This document shows positions 36,468-49,862 of a DNA stretch of 64,000 bases, piece after piece. The stretch's first letter is position 1; each line of letters starts with the position of its first letter. Under the pieces are notes generated by a model, which saw only the letters and a list, made by a program, of their open reading frames with translations, was not told where the DNA came from and searched no databases. The DNA comes from Linanthus parryae (taxonomy: Eukaryota; Streptophyta; Magnoliopsida; Ericales; Polemoniaceae). The stretch spans positions 83,493,495 to 83,557,494 of the forward strand of contig JALGPY010000005.1 in the NCBI GenBank assembly GCA_023055425.1, written 5' to 3'. A program made the position numbers and the translations under genes.

Positions 36468-36485
36468 TCCCCGACAATGGCGCCA
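36468..36485 (-). promoter_or_regulatory. Primer binding site of interior A (tRNA-Asp type)
   Basis: Minus strand TGGCGCCATTGTCGGGGA, six bases inside the middle LTR. It matches the primer site usual for Athila-like elements (TGGCGCCGTTGCCGGGGA) with a few changes. Confidence 0.85.
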
Positions 36486-37495
36486 AAAACTTGACGCGAT
36501 TTCTTAACGCGCTTAGACGCAAGTATACGGTCAAGTAGTATTAGGAGTATTTTAAGACTCCGAGTATCGAACCCCCCAATGGAATTTCACGATTATTAGC
36601 TAATTAAAGATTAATTCTAAGATATCTAGGTAACCGGTAAAAAGTGTTGATTTTGAGAGTTCGTCGCCCACAAACAAGCGACTTAAAATAGATGACAACT
36701 ACGCTAATTGTTTTTGTATGATTTTCACTTTAAACGAGAATACTTGTGATGGAATACGATTAATAAGGTGAACTAGGCAACCGATGGTCCCTAGGGTTGC
36801 TAACAATTTCCGGATCATGCTTGAAACACTCTATGCATGTTCTAATTACACCGGGTAACACACATCATTATATTCTATCGATCTCACATGAATTTGTGTA
36901 AAAAGTTGTCTTCGGGTCCTTTCGGTCTACCGTCGTCTACCGTTACGTTCTAGCTGGCTAGTCAACTTCATTCACCGGGTCCTGTCGGTCCACGGATTCA
37001 CTCACCTAACTAGTTCAACCGAATCTACCCACACATGACTACTTCTATTCATCTTGCCTATCGGTCTCAATGATTCGGGAATAAAAACCGGATCTTATTC
37101 GTAACCGAGTTAAGTCTCTGTCGAGCACCCACCTAGTTCACTAAGAACTCCGGTTGGCAACTCCCTTGTTGCTAAGAATTAAGCCTAGATCATAATTTCT
37201 AATCAATTAGTTTATAACATTAAGCTATGAATTCAACTAGATCATCATCTTCATCCAACATGGTCGTTCCATTCATCACTAACACGTGTCAATAGCCTTA
37301 GTTTAAGGATTCACAATACAAGATGAAGAATAATAAACATTAATTGGATCAAACGCATGAATCAATCAACAAAATCCAGAAAATAAGTTTAAGTCAAAAC
37401 CCTAATCTCTCCATAGAGCATAGCAAAGAAATTAGCTACTCATCGTTATGCTAAAATCGCAAGTATTCTCCATAGAATGATAAAGAGAGGGTAAG

Positions 37496-40400
37496 TGTAA
37501 TACCCCGTATTTTAGTTGGGGTTATTTAGTAATTTCGAAAAATATTTGAGAATTTTAAGAAATTTACATTTCAAAATTGTCCTTGACTTCTTCTTAGTTT
37601 TAAATTATAAGTGTGTCATTTGACATCTACGATGATATATATTTTTTAATTTGGGGTTATTTTGTAGTTTTTGAAACTTGGATGATACTATACGAAACTT
37701 ATTTGTATACTTGAGATATACTTGTAGTTTTTTTTAAACTTTGATTTTAACATTTATATACAAAGTGGTGTATTTGAAATTTTCTGGAAAATTTATTATT
37801 TATGAAAATTAACTTATATGTGTGAGCTATTAATTGAAAATTATCTTTTCACCCCTCAATTTTTGGCACTTCTCATTTATACCCCTCTTGCATATGGAAT
37901 TTTGTAGTTATCTTAAATTTCTTGTATTTGCATGTCAACCCTCATTCTCTTGGTAATCCAATTCCTACCCCAACTATGGTGTTGAGAGACTTTTAATTGC
38001 ATTTTTTACCCCTTAATTTTTAGCTATCAATTCTTTAGCCCCATCAACAACTCCTCTAATTTTGTTCTAATTACAACCAACTACCCCCACCATCACTTTG
38101 GTCAACACCAATAAAATAATTCATTTTCATTTCTACTCCTATTAAAATAACACCACTACAGCCTCATTACACTCAATGAACCACCAACACTACCATCTCC
38201 ATCAAGTCCATCCTACCCCTTCTCCATCATTTCATTTCTTTCCATCATTTCCCTCAAGAACACTCATGCAAGCTTCTTCTTCCTTCTCTCCAAACTTCAA
38301 ACCCGTTTTTGGACGTTGACCTCCACAAAACTTCATCAAAACTCAAATTTCTTGGCTCTAAATTGTGAAAATCTTGAGTCCAACCTTAGTATCATCATGG
38401 AGGGGTGTTCTTACACAATTATTCTAAGGGATTGAAGGCCAAATGCGTTCTTTTCCTCATCATCTTCTTGAATCTTGGGGTAAAGTTTCTTCTAGTCTTT
38501 AATTGATGCTTGCATGTCCATCTTTACCTTTGATTGATGAAATTTTAGATTATTTCATGAAACCCACATTAGAACCCACATGCATGTTGTGAATGTCATA
38601 TTCTTTTCACTAGTAACTCAATAGATTTTTGATCATTTGTGTCAAGAGCATGTAAAAATGTTGTTTTTATCATTAAAATGGTGTTATTTGTGTGAAAATC
38701 AAGTCTCCATAAGTTGCATGTATCTTTTGAACCAAACTTGTTGATTTTTGGGAAAAATGCATATTGACACAATCTGACCAGTTTGTGAAAAACGTATATT
38801 ATCTCCAAATTTTGTCTCTGTAAAATTTTTAACTCTTGCATATTTTGAAACTAGACTCAGAGGTGGTTATTTTGAGAAAAAAACCAACTCCATAGCCATT
38901 TTGGTTAGGGAGATATGCTCATTTTAAGTTGCATGTTTTCTGAAACTCTGTTTCAGTACCAATCTTGCCAGTTTTATTAAAAAACCCATTTTCAGAAACC
39001 TATGGCATCTCATCTTTCTTGTTATCAAAGTAGACACATAGGGGATTCATTCTGGAGAAGATGAGCTTTATTTATATTTTCCAAGTGGTAGTAATCCCCT
39101 TGCAAAGTTGAAAGTTTTTGCAAAACTCTTCTCTGCATAGCAGTGTTTGTTATGTTTGTAACTTGAGTTTTATAATAGCTATGCATGATTTTCTTGATGT
39201 TTCTGAAAGTAGACACATATAGGTTCATCATAAATTAATTTCAAGATTTTAGGAGATGATTTGATATGGTAAATATGTCTCTAAAGTCAGAGCTAGAATT
39301 CTGTCCAGAATTGTAGTTTAACCGTTTTTAGAAAACTTGAATTTTTGAGATTCTAAGTGTATTGTTTGATTTATTTTGATACTTAAACATCATTATATGT
39401 TCATTAGTTACATTTAGGACTATGTACATGTAGGTTTGCATTATTATTATGCATATGTAAATTGGTTATAACGAGTACGTCATACGTGTGATTGTAGACA
39501 TCGACCCCGTAGGAGAGAGCGGTTGTCGTCGGAGTGCTAGGCTTAGTTTCTTGATTTTGAATGTGCTTCATCTCAGTGGTAAGTACATATGTACGACCTT
39601 TTCATACCAAAATGTGCGTATGTGTTTGATGTTTCAAATGAATTCTTGTTATGTGAAGAAGTATGAGAATGCATGTTTTCCACTCGAATGTTGTTAAACT
39701 ATTTTATTCATCTCTTTAGAGAACTCTCGAAAATTACTTGTGAAATGTTGATATTCTGATTTTGGTTATGTGAAAGAGAAGAAATAAAATACCTCTAATA
39801 GACTTAGGAAGATGTACAGAGTATTGTTATTAATGGGAGGCGTCAAGCGATCCTCCATTTTCTTATGGCTAAGACCATTGAAGCAATGCTTCTTATTATT
39901 GGATAGAACGTTAATGTTCACAAATCCGCCCCCGATGAGCCAAAATGTATCAAGATATTGAGGCCAACGGTTTTATAGAGCTATAGAATGCTACTTATAC
40001 TTGTAAGGGTCACTACGGTATAGGGGTGTCGACACTTAAGGCCTTTTAGCTAATGTTGTGAGCGGGGTTGACGAATGGGCTCCCTTAACGCTCGGGTGAA
40101 ATAGGGTTTGATAGACCCTAGAAGGAACCCTTAGTCATTATTTCGTGATCCCTCTGTCTACATCGATCCTGCTGGTGGCTCTTGACACGCCTCAGCTAAA
40201 CTTAATGGTTAAATTGCAATTTAAAGAAAGTGTGACTACTTTATTAATGTTGTTTGTGGCTCCAGATTGCCTTAATCATGAAATGATTTGAAATGCTTTG
40301 GCTACTCATGAACTAAGTTATTCTCTTAAATGGGCTTGTTTACTATGGATATATTACCAACTACTCGTGGTTTCTCAATGTTATTAAATTGAGAGGTTTT

Positions 40401-40806
40401 TTTTACTCGGTTATTTCCAGTTGTTCCAAATTCTCCAACATGATAGTTTTACAGTTCAAATCTTCTGATTTGTTTCAACTCATGCTTCCGTGCCACTCGT
40501 TGCTTTACATGTCGTAGTATGTATTTACTCAGTTTTTACTGATCATTTCTTCAAAACTGCGTCGGCTTTTGCCATTTTAAAACCGCAGGTCGTCAATCAA
40601 GTTTGGGGAACGGGAACGCGGATCGAGACGAAGAAGTTTAGCTTAAGTCAGATCACTTAATAGATCACACACGATTTGTATTAGATTGTACTTATTATTG
40701 AAATTTTGTTATGTACTTTAAACGAAATGTAAATTTAATAGTTAATAATCTACTTTTGGTTATCGATTGTCTCGTTAACCCTGAACCGAGATCCCGGGTT
40801 GTTACA
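37496..40806 (+). repeat. 5' LTR of LARD-1
   Basis: 3311 bp. Lacks a 73-bp segment present in the right LTR (about 43019-43091) that is bounded there by two AAATTT copies, so this looks like a deletion between short direct repeats. The short ORFs at 38596-39697 recur in the other LTR at the same places and are not genes. Confidence 0.95.
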
Positions 40807-40808
40807 GA

Positions 40809-40820
40809 TGGTATCAGAGC
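40809..40820 (+). promoter_or_regulatory. Primer binding site of LARD-1 (initiator tRNA-Met type)
   Basis: TGGTATCAGAGC starting two bases after the left LTR; gives plus orientation. Confidence 0.93.
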
Positions 40821-41957
40821 ATCGGTTCTCCGGTTAATGAGATTTTTCGATTTCCTTAAGTAGATAAAAAAGAAAGATAACACGTTTTCAAAATTTTAAA
40901 ATTGATTAGGATATCTCAATTTGGTAATAACAAAGTAAGCAAGCCGTGGGGGATTTTGGGGTACTTACGTATTCTTAAACACGATTTGTACCGTACTTGT
41001 TGATTAACTGTTACTTGCTAATTGGTATGTGCTCCATGCGGAATCTACTTGCTTATTTATATGTTTGGTATCAATTGAGCATATTTGCTTACTCTATAGA
41101 AATGATTTATCATTGTCGTGTGATCCGTATCCGCGTTCGCTTTATTGGTTATGTTATTTTGTCGACGAGAGAGTAACGACGCTTTGACTTAGAAGAATAT
41201 GAGACCATTCGTTTCATACATTTGAGTGCGACTTTTAAGATAATACCTTATTTTGTTTCATTTTGAGTTAATTCGACTTGGTCGTTTCCAAAATTAGAAA
41301 GTTTTGACCCAAAAAAAAAGGTAATATTTTTTTTTAATAAAAAAAATTTGGAAAAAAAATGTTGGGTGTCGAGATACCAAATGCCAAGTGATGTGGACCA
41401 CTTTGTTTAGCAGTCCGCTGGCGTGACTCTTAGTACGACGGTACTATGAGTTGTACCCGCTGTGTAGAATAAGTTGGAACATTTGAAACACATTCGAGTT
41501 GTGATGGATAGACACATTGTGTGACGACACATAGTGTTCTTTTCTAGGTGATTGGTGTATCTTATCCTATAAAGGTAAGACAATATTTTTTAACGCGGAT
41601 GAGCCAAGTAAAATGACATGTTAGTTGCGATCAAAGTATTTTGTGTCTATAAATTTCAAGATTTGTTTAAACGCTAGAAAATTTTCGAATTGGCTTTCTA
41701 AACGTGGTAACTTGTGTGTTCGTCTAGACCTTTCAAAATTTGGTGCCGACCTTTTCCTTGAGCTAATTGTATTTGAATCTCTAGTATAATACGAGGGAGT
41801 GGGGATGTAACCGACCGAGAGCGCGATTCCCGTTAATTAAAGTGTTGCATGTGTATTGGCATTGCATGCAAGTCTCATGTGCATTAGTTGCATTCTCTTG
41901 AAATATGTTTGTAATTTCGCTCAAAAGTTTTCTTAAGCTTCGGGGACGAAGCTTCAT
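40821..41957 (+). other. Non-coding interior of LARD-1
   Basis: About 1.1 kb with no ORF above 60 codons and no recognisable gag or pol trace apart from the 3' end segment GGGGACGAAGCTTC. AT-rich, with A runs near 41310-41360. Confidence 0.8.
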
Positions 41958-41973
41958 TTTAAGGGGGATATAA
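41958..41973 (+). promoter_or_regulatory. Polypurine tract of LARD-1
   Basis: TTTTAAGGGGGATATAA directly before the right LTR. Confidence 0.85.
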
Positions 41974-44900
41974 TGTAATACCCCGTATTTTAGTTGGTGT
42001 TATTTAGTAATTTCGAAAAATATTTGAGAATTTTAAGAAATTTACATTTCAAAATTGTCCTTGACTTCTTCTTAGTTTTAAATTATAAGTGTGTCATTTG
42101 ACATCTACGATGATAAATATTTTTTAATTTGGGGTTATTTTGTAGTTTTTGAAACTTGGATGATACTATACGAAACTTATTTGTATACTTGAGATATACT
42201 TGTAGTTTTTTTTTTTAAATTTAATTTTAACATTTATATACAAAGTGGTGTATTTGAAATTTTCTGGAAAATTTATTATTTATGAAAATTAACTTATATG
42301 TGTGAGCTATTAATTGAAAATTATCTTTTCACCCCTCAATTTTTGCACTTCTCATTTATACCCCTCTTGCATATGGAATTTTGTAGTTATCTTAAATTTC
42401 TTGTATTTGCATGTCAACCCTCATTCTCTTGGTAATCCAATTCCTACCCCAACTATGGTGTTGAGAGACTTTTTAATTGCATTTTTTACCCCTTAATTTT
42501 TAGCTATCAATTCTTTAGCCCCATCCACAACTCCTCTAATTTTGTTCTAATTACAACCAACTACCCCCTCCATGACTTTGGTCAACACCAATAAAATAAT
42601 TCATTTTCATTTCTACTCCTATTAAAATAACACCACTACATCCTCATTACACTCAATGAACCACCAACACTACCATCTCCATCAAGTCCATCCTACCCCT
42701 TCTCCATCATTTCATTTCTTTCCATCATTTCCCTCAAGAACACTCATGCAAGCTTCTTCTTCCTTCTCTCCAAACTTCAAACCCGTTTTTGGAGGTTGAC
42801 CTCCACAAAACTTCATCAAAACTCAAATTTCTTGGCTCTAAATTGTGAAAATCTTGAGTCCAAACTTAGTATCATCATGGAGGGGTGTTCTTACACAATT
42901 ATTCTAAGGGATTGAAGGCCAAATGCATTCTTTTCCTCATCATCTTCTTGAATCTTGGGGTAAAGTTCTTCTAGTCTTTAATTGATGCTTGCATGTCCAT
43001 CTTTACCTTTGATTGATGAAATTTCATCTTTGATTTCTTCAATTCCATGCTTAGTTCTTCTTCTCCATGGTTAGATCATGAGTTTGACCTCAAATTTTAG
43101 ATTATTTCATGAAACCCACATTAGAACCCACATGCATGTTGTGAATGTCATATTCTTTTCACTAGTAACTCAATATATTTTTGATAATTTGTGTCAAGAG
43201 CATGTAAAAATGTTGTTTTTATCATTAAAATGGTGTTATTTGTGTGAAAATCAAGTCTCCATAAGTTGCATGTATCTTTTGAACCAAACTTGTTGATTTT
43301 TGGGAAAAATGCATATTGACACAATCTGACCAGTTTGTGAAAAACGTATATTATCTCCAAATTTTGTCTCTGTAAAATTTTTAACTCTTGCATATTTTGA
43401 AACTAGACTCAGAGGTGGTTATTTTGAGAAATAAACCAACTCCTAGCCATTTTGGTTAGGGAGATATGCTCATTTTAAGTTGCATGTTTTCTGAAACTCT
43501 GTTTCAGTACCAATCTTGCCATTTTTATTAAAAAACCCATTTTCAGAAACCTATGGCATCTCATCTTTCTTGTTATCAAAGTAGACACATAGGGGATTCA
43601 TTCTGGAGAAGATGAGCTTTATTTATATTTTCCAAGTTGTAGTAATCCCCTTGCAAAGTTGAAAGTTTTTGCAAAACTCTTCTCTGCATAGCAGTGTTTG
43701 TTATTCTTGTAACTTGAGTTTTATAATAGCTATGCATGATTTTCTTGATGTTTCTGAAAGTAGACACATATAGGTTCATCATAAATTAATTTCAAGATTT
43801 TAGGAGATGATTTGATATGGTAAATATGTCTCTAAAGTCAGAGCTAGAATTCTGTCCAGAATTGTAGTTTAACCGTTTTTAGAAAACTTGAATTTTTGAG
43901 ATTCTAAGTGTATTGTTTGATTTATTTTGATACTTAAACATCATTATATGTTCATTAGTGACATTTAGGACTATGTACATGTAGGTTTGCATTATTATTA
44001 TGCATATGTAAATTGGTTATAACGAGTACGTCATACGTGTGATTGTAGACATCGACCCCGGAGGAGAGAGCGGTTGTCGTCGGAGTGCTAGGCTTAGTTT
44101 CTTGATCTTGAATGTGCTTCATCTCAGTGGTAAGTACATATGTACGACCTTTTCATACCAAAATGTGCGTATGTGTTTGATGTTTCAAATGAATTCTTGT
44201 TATGTGAAGAAGTATGAGAATGCATGTTTTCCACTCGAATGTTGTTAAACTATTTTATTCATCTCTTTAGAGAACTATCGAAAATTACTTGTGAAATGTT
44301 GATATTCTGATTTTGGTTATGTGAAAGAGAAGAAATAAAATACCTCTAATAGACTTAGGACGATGTACAGAGTATTGTTATCAATGGGAGGCGTCAAGCG
44401 ATCCTCCATTTTCTTATGGCTAAGACCATTGAAGCAATGCTTCTTATTATTGGATAGAACGTTAATGTTCACAAATCCGCCCCCGATGAGCCAAAATGTA
44501 TCAAGATATTGAGGCCAAGGGTTTTATAGAGCTATAGAGTGCTACTTATACTTGTAAGGGTCACTACGGTATAGGGGTGTCGACACTTAAGGCCTTTTAG
44601 CTAATGTTGTGAGCGGGGTTGACGAATGGGCTCCCTTAACGCTCGGGTGAAATAGGGTTTGATAGACCCTAGAAGGAACCCTTAGTGATTATTTCGTGAT
44701 CCCTCTGTCTACATCGATCCTGCTGGTGGCTCTTGACACGCCTCAGCTAAACTTAATGGTTAAATTGCAATTTAAAGAAAGTGTGACTACTTTATTAATG
44801 TTGTTTGTGGCTCCGGATTGCCTTAATCATGAAATGATTTGAAATGCTTTGGCTACTCATGAACTAAGTTATTCTCTTAAATGGGCTTGTTTACTATGGA

Positions 44901-45357
44901 TATATTACCAACTACTCGTGGTTTCTCAATGTTATTAAATTGAGAGGTTTTTTTTACTCGGTTACTTCCAGTTGTTCCAAATTCTCCAACATGATAGTTT
45001 TACAGTTCAAATCTTCTGATTTGTTTCAACTCATGCTTCCGTGCCACTCGTTGCTTTACATGTCGTAGTATGTATTTACTCAGTTTTTACTGATCATTTC
45101 TTCAAAACTGCGTCGGCTTTTGCCATTTTAAAACCGCAGGTCGTCAATCAAGTTTGGGGAACGGGAACGCGGATCGAGACGAAGAAGTTTAGCTTAAGTC
45201 AGATCACTTAATAGATCACACACGATTTGTATTAGATTGTACTTATTATCGAAATTTTGTTATGTACTTTAAACGAAATGTAAATTTAATAGTTAATAAT
45301 CTACTTTTGGTTATCGATTGTCTCGTTAACCCTGAACCGAGATCCCGGGTCGTTTCA
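41974..45357 (+). repeat. 3' LTR of LARD-1
   Basis: 3384 bp, nearly identical to 37496-40806 except for the 73-bp difference and scattered bases. Contains the block TTACTCAGTTTTTACTGATC (45077 onwards) also seen in the other TGTAATACC-type LTRs. Confidence 0.95.
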
Positions 45358-46056
45358 GTAAGAGAAGGAACAAACAATGAAATCGCCAAAGCTTTGGCGA
45401 ATCCGTGCAATCCCCAAGCTCTTAGCTACTCTCCAATGACTCCCGTACGTGAATAATCTGCTACTCGTCTTCTCTGCCTGTATTTTACTAGTTGGGCACA
45501 ATTTTTAATGTTATTTGGTCGAAATTGCACTTCAGCCCCCTCCACTTTGTAATTTTCGGACAGAATTGTTTGTTGATCTTGCGCGGGCTGTATCTCCCTC
45601 ATACGGACTCGTCTTCAGGTCTACCATATATCGTTGGAAAACTACGGATGTCTACTTTCCAATGACGCAGGCCTTGCTCCAAAATTCTTTGTAGATTTTC
45701 CTGAGCACCGAAAAGAGTGCAGGCTGGTACTGCGTGACTTTTCCAACTTTGCTTCGTTTTTGCGTCTTCTTTTCTCCTCTTCATCTAGCTCCATACCAAG
45801 AATATCCAAGCCTCTAATAAGCTCCATTGCACCTATTTTACCTGAGATACACAAAAATAAACAACCCGTGCAATTATCATCGCAAATATGAGAGAAAACA
45901 TGCTCAAATAAGCTAGAAACACAACTTTTCACTCCTAGGCTTGTAAGTCATCAATTTCACATATTAGTGCACATATAACTTATAAATCATGCAAAATAAG
46001 CATAATACAAGTAATACGAAAGTGTAATAATAACTCCTAAGAAGAAGTTATCAAAA

Positions 46057-46072
46057 TACCCCCACACTTACC
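46057..46072 (-). promoter_or_regulatory. Polypurine tract of interior B
   Basis: Minus strand GGTAAGTGTGGGGGTAT just before the middle LTR; near-identical to that of interior A. Confidence 0.78.
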
Positions 46073-48998
46073 TTGTGCTCGTCCCAAGCAAATCACCGTT
46101 TACTAGCCGACTCTAGACGCAAACAACTCAACACGACTCACGACTATGCAACTACATGATATATAAAATGCAACTCAAATATACACAATGAAATAAAATA
46201 AACAACATTTTTTCTTTTTTTTCCGAGATTGGGCAACCTCTCTATCATAAACCGAAATCATCAAATCCTCACAAGCTCACTTTGAAGTTTCACGACACGT
46301 AGCAAGAAATGATATATGATGATCCTATGCGCAAACTCACTAAGGCGTCCCCAAACATCAACCAAACCAAACAAGATACGACACGTCTTTTGACTCGGAG
46401 GGTCTCGGCATTTCAAGTCACCAAATGGTCTTTCTTCGCCAAGTCACTTGAGGTTTTCAGACCCTCTTAGCCGTTGTTGTTTTTAAAATGCAAATTATCC
46501 TATTGACGGGAGACACAAATCCTGTGTAATACGGCTTGACTTTAATTTCCCTCTTAAGCTCTAGATTGGATTGAATCCAAATTTTCTGCGCGAACGGAAG
46601 CACATTAGGTTGTTTCTCCTTGAAGAACATTTTTTTTTTCTTTTTGATTTTTAATTTTTCTTTTCTTTCCTCCTCTGTTTTTACAACCGTGAATTAGAGC
46701 TTAAGAGTGTGGTCTTTTTAGGATTTTATGGGATGGTGGTGTACGCTCCCCGGCTTCTCTTAGACCGAAGACTCGTACCACAATGAACTGAATCTACACG
46801 AAGGTCCACCCCAGATTCCAAGATTCCACAAGTTTCCACGGGAAATAGATTATTCAACCACCTACAGACTCAATCCTCCTAGCACACTAGAGAAGCCAAA
46901 AGTATGTCCGTAATCTACTATCACCATTCCCGAATACCCGGGACATCTTTTCGTGAGACTTGCGCATTGAACACTAAAATTAAAGTATCCCTACTACGGT
47001 GCTTCCTACTCTCACGAGCTCTTTCACTGGATTCTCTTCGGTTTCCAGGTCTTAAGTTGCCATTTTTATCGACTTTTTAATTTTTAGGATTTTTCTATAG
47101 TTTTTTTTCATATTTTCCTAAACTCCATATGCTTTTGGCCAACTCGACTAACCACAAGACAATTGGGTAAGGGGACTCAATAAAGTAAAAGTGCAACCTA
47201 AACATAAACTACACAAAAACTAAGCACAATACAACAATATATTAAAAAAAAGACTTCAAGTACTACACTGACTCCCAATACGACAATCTAATCTACATGT
47301 AACTGGTGATGCAGACACGGAATTGGCTAGCAAATAGCTAAAAATCCCCCCGCACTTGAGCGCTTCGTTGTCCTCAACGAATTTAGAGATAAAACAGAGG
47401 ACTCGCCATTCAAATGCGAGGGAGGTGATTCTACTCGGAGTCAAAGCCACGGCACAAGAAGGTAGCTACAATAAATTTAGAGCTAAAACGAAATACGTGC
47501 ACGTGACAAGTTTTGTGTACCGAAATCAAGCAAGTACTCAAGTAGTCCCTAAGATTCTAACAGCTAATCCCAGACCAAGTTGTCCAAATAAAATCCTAGA
47601 GCAAGTACGATGTGCCTAAACGGTAAGTAAAGAGAGAGAAAAGAGTACTCACAGCCGACACAAGGTCAGCAACGAAATCCGATAAGTGTTGAGTGAGATA
47701 GCAAGAACAATCCCCAAGCAATCATTTCACGGAACAATGCAAGCTCCCTTACAGTCGAGTGTGTGAAACACTACGGGGTCGATAGATCAGTTGTTGCTGA
47801 CAAAAAAAAGCGAAAAATCCCCGCACTCGTAATGTGAGCTCCGTAACGGTCGAGTGCGCAGTAGCACCGGGGTCGATGTCTTCGTCAAATTCTCACTAAG
47901 ACTAGCTCAATGAATTTCGTTTCTTGAATTGGCAAACACTCTCCACATAACCAACACAGTCTTTATTATCACAAATCATACTGTGGAGTTGTCATGTGAT
48001 ACCCAATACCAATATCCAATTTACTAAGTTAAGAGCATCCCCCTATATTTTTTCTTCTGAATTTCACCTGATGTTGTTTCAAATTGAAGACATGGCAGGG
48101 TCGATTCCAATATCACTGGTAAGGGTTTGGGTGCTAATTGGTTGTGGACAATTGAGGATGCCAGCAGAGAGGCGGCTTTGGTGGTTTCTGTGAGTTCAGA
48201 GATTCTGGGTTGTCTGGGGTAGGTGATGGTGAAAGGAGGTGGAGCAGAGGTAGTTCGTTGGTGGGCAAGAGGGCGGCGGCTGTGTGGGTTCTGGTTTGGC
48301 CGAGCTTTTGGCCGGCTTCAAAGGCTGACGAGCAAGGCGGCTAGGCGGCAGAGTTCAGGGATTGTTCACGTGGGTTTCTTGTTTGCAATTCGCGGCATAG
48401 AGATAGAGATAGGGATTCGGATCTGGGGTCTGGGTTTCGTTTATGTTGGGGATTGAGGTGGGAATTCGTGAGGTTGAATTGCAGAATTGCGGATCTCGGT
48501 AGTTGAGAGACGAAATCGTCGGCGGTGATTATAGAAGGGGCCGTTAATAGAAGAACGAAAGGCAGAGGGGTGGCTTGGCGATTTGCGCGGGACTTGGGTG
48601 GAGGTAGTTCGGTGGTTGTGGTTTCGTGACTTGGTGGAGGGTCTTGGTCGCGGGTTACGGCGGTGTTTTTGGAGGGTTGCGATGGGGTCAGAGGCCACTG
48701 GTGGCTATGGCTGGGGTTGCGTTGGAGAAGGAGGAAGGTATCTGGTGGGTTTCTGGTCGGAGTTCATGGGGTCTGTGTGTCGGGTTGTGAGCAGAGAACA
48801 CACAGAGAGGGACGGCGGGGAAGAATGAGAGGGTCTGTGGGGGTAGTTTAAGAAACGCTAGGGGTGGATTTTGTAATTAAACTGAATTGACTGGTTGATA
48901 TGTCATTTGAACATGGAAGTATCAAACCATGAGCAGAAACTTTGGTTTAAACTTCAGCAGCTGAATATCAATCTCTCAAGGCAGTTTACCCTTCAGCT
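46073..48998 (-). other. Non-coding part of interior B
   Basis: No gene recognised. 46054-46260 is homologous to the same place in interior A. A second polypurine-like tract (47346-47360) is followed by CAACGAATTTA, as at 28271-28311 in A. At about 47750-47880 there are two copies of a GTCGAGTG ... GGGGTCGAT unit, shared with Ath-1. 48200-48850 is G-rich on the plus strand (CT/proline-rich on the minus), like the leader at 29719-30400 in A; ORFs in it (48223-48698 and others) look like composition effects. Confidence 0.6.
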
Positions 48999-49862
48999 TC
49001 AATTTTCTTTTTTCTTCCACCTTTTCTTCTTCCACCACTTCGGTTGTTTCATCCTCCATCCAAGAGAACTTGAATACATTCTCACAATCACAATGCATCG
49101 CACAAATGGTCGTAAAGTGTCGACGACTATCATGCCATTTTTTCTCTTTTTCTTCCTTTTCCAATTTTTCAGAACCGTGATCAAGAATTTCTCGTCGTCA
49201 AACTCAGTTACCATGTGATGTGAAGTGTCGAAGACCAAATCCTCTTCTCGCTTATTCTTGTCAAGTTGGCCTTCATCTCCTTCATATGAACCAACAAAAA
49301 CATCAACAAGTTCTTTCTTGGAATCTTCTTCATCTTCGTTGAGCCCACACGTGAGATGATCAATCAAATTCGCAACTGGAGAGTCATACTCATCAATATT
49401 GATTCTGTGAAGAAGACTCTCAATCTCACCGAAAACCGCATCATGCTTCTCCCTCATACTTGATTCAATCAGTGAATCGATGTTTCGACAAATTGGGATA
49501 TCCAACGGCTCATTATCATCCTCATCGGGCTTTGAGAAGGTTGGAGCATCTTCAGCATTTGAATATAGACCAAGTTGTGCATCCACATGTGTCTTCTCTA
49601 TTCCCATTCTTGTTGCTCGTTGTCGCCACTCTTTCACATTAGGAATCATCTCCTCAAGCATCCAACCAAGGAAGAACACTAAGCTAGTGGGAGGAGTAGG
49701 ATCATCAGCACAAAAGTTATAACGTTGTATCTCCAAGGCTACCCTCTCTCTAGTGTCCTCCAGACGGCCTCCCTTTATGAGTTGCTCATCGACAAGGTTG
49801 CACACTCCAAATAAGCTCACAGAATGACAATCTTCCTTATCCACCATGCTTATAGTAGCCAT
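48999..49862 (-). CDS. Uncharacterised 287-codon ORF at the gag position of interior B
   Basis: The first ATG (49862) gives MATISMVDKEDCHSVSLF; the open frame extends 11 codons further up without ATG. It begins about 120 bp after the primer site, where gag would start. The N-terminal half looks folded: GVCNLVDEQLIKGGR, RERVALEIQRYNF, SLVFFLGWMLEEMIP and VKEWRQRATRMG. The middle is strongly acidic (PDEDDNEP, NEDEEDSKKEL). The C-terminus is very basic (NWKRKKKRKNG and KWWKKKRWKKKEN), a possible nuclear or nucleic-acid-binding tail. No gag motif, zinc knuckle, protease or membrane segment is seen. I do not recognise the family. It is uninterrupted while the pol genes next door are broken, which suggests recent function or youth. 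It could be a diverged gag or a captured host sequence. Confidence 0.6.
   Translation of the reverse strand: MATISMVDKEDCHSVSLFGVCNLVDEQLIKGGRLEDTRERVALEIQRYNFCADDPTPPTSLVFFLGWMLEEMIPNVKEWRQRATRMGIEKTHVDAQLGLYSNAEDAPTFSKPDEDDNEPLDIPICRNIDSLIESSMREKHDAVFGEIESLLHRINIDEYDSPVANLIDHLTCGLNEDEEDSKKELVDVFVGSYEGDEGQLDKNKREEDLVFDTSHHMVTEFDDEKFLITVLKNWKRKKKRKNGMIVVDTLRPFVRCIVIVRMYSSSLGWRMKQPKWWKKKRWKKKEN

Larger units (their letters stand above)
37496..45357 (+). mobile_element. LARD-1: non-coding element with 3.3-kb LTRs
   Basis: LTRs 37496-40806 and 41974-45357 start TGTAATACCCC and end TGTTACA or CGTTTCA. GTAAG is duplicated at 37491-37495 and 45358-45362. The 1167-bp interior has a primer site, a polypurine tract and no gene. 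The segment TTCGGGGACGAAGCTTC before the right LTR is like the end of chromovirus-type gypsy elements, so it probably derives from one and relies on its proteins. The LTRs differ by scattered single bases and one 73-bp deletion, indicating a recent insertion. Confidence 0.95.
36492..46053 (-). repeat. Middle LTR of the composite (B type), split by LARD-1
   Basis: Own sequence 36492-37495 and 45363-46053 (about 1695 bp). Starts TGACGCGATT, ends AGAAGTTATCA. Near-identical by eye to the right LTR (50007-51699), which has the uninterrupted site GTAAG at 51003-51007. It serves as 5' LTR of interior A and 3' LTR of interior B. Confidence 0.9.

Noticed and set aside
38596..44248. ORFs of 68-81 codons that recur twice with near-identical sequence
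   Set aside because: They are the two LTR copies of LARD-1, so the recurrence reflects the LTR pair and not a gene family.
48223..48851. Plus-strand ORFs rich in G, R and W in interior B
   Set aside because: G-rich composition opens several frames at once; no motif, and the minus strand better resembles a CT-rich leader.
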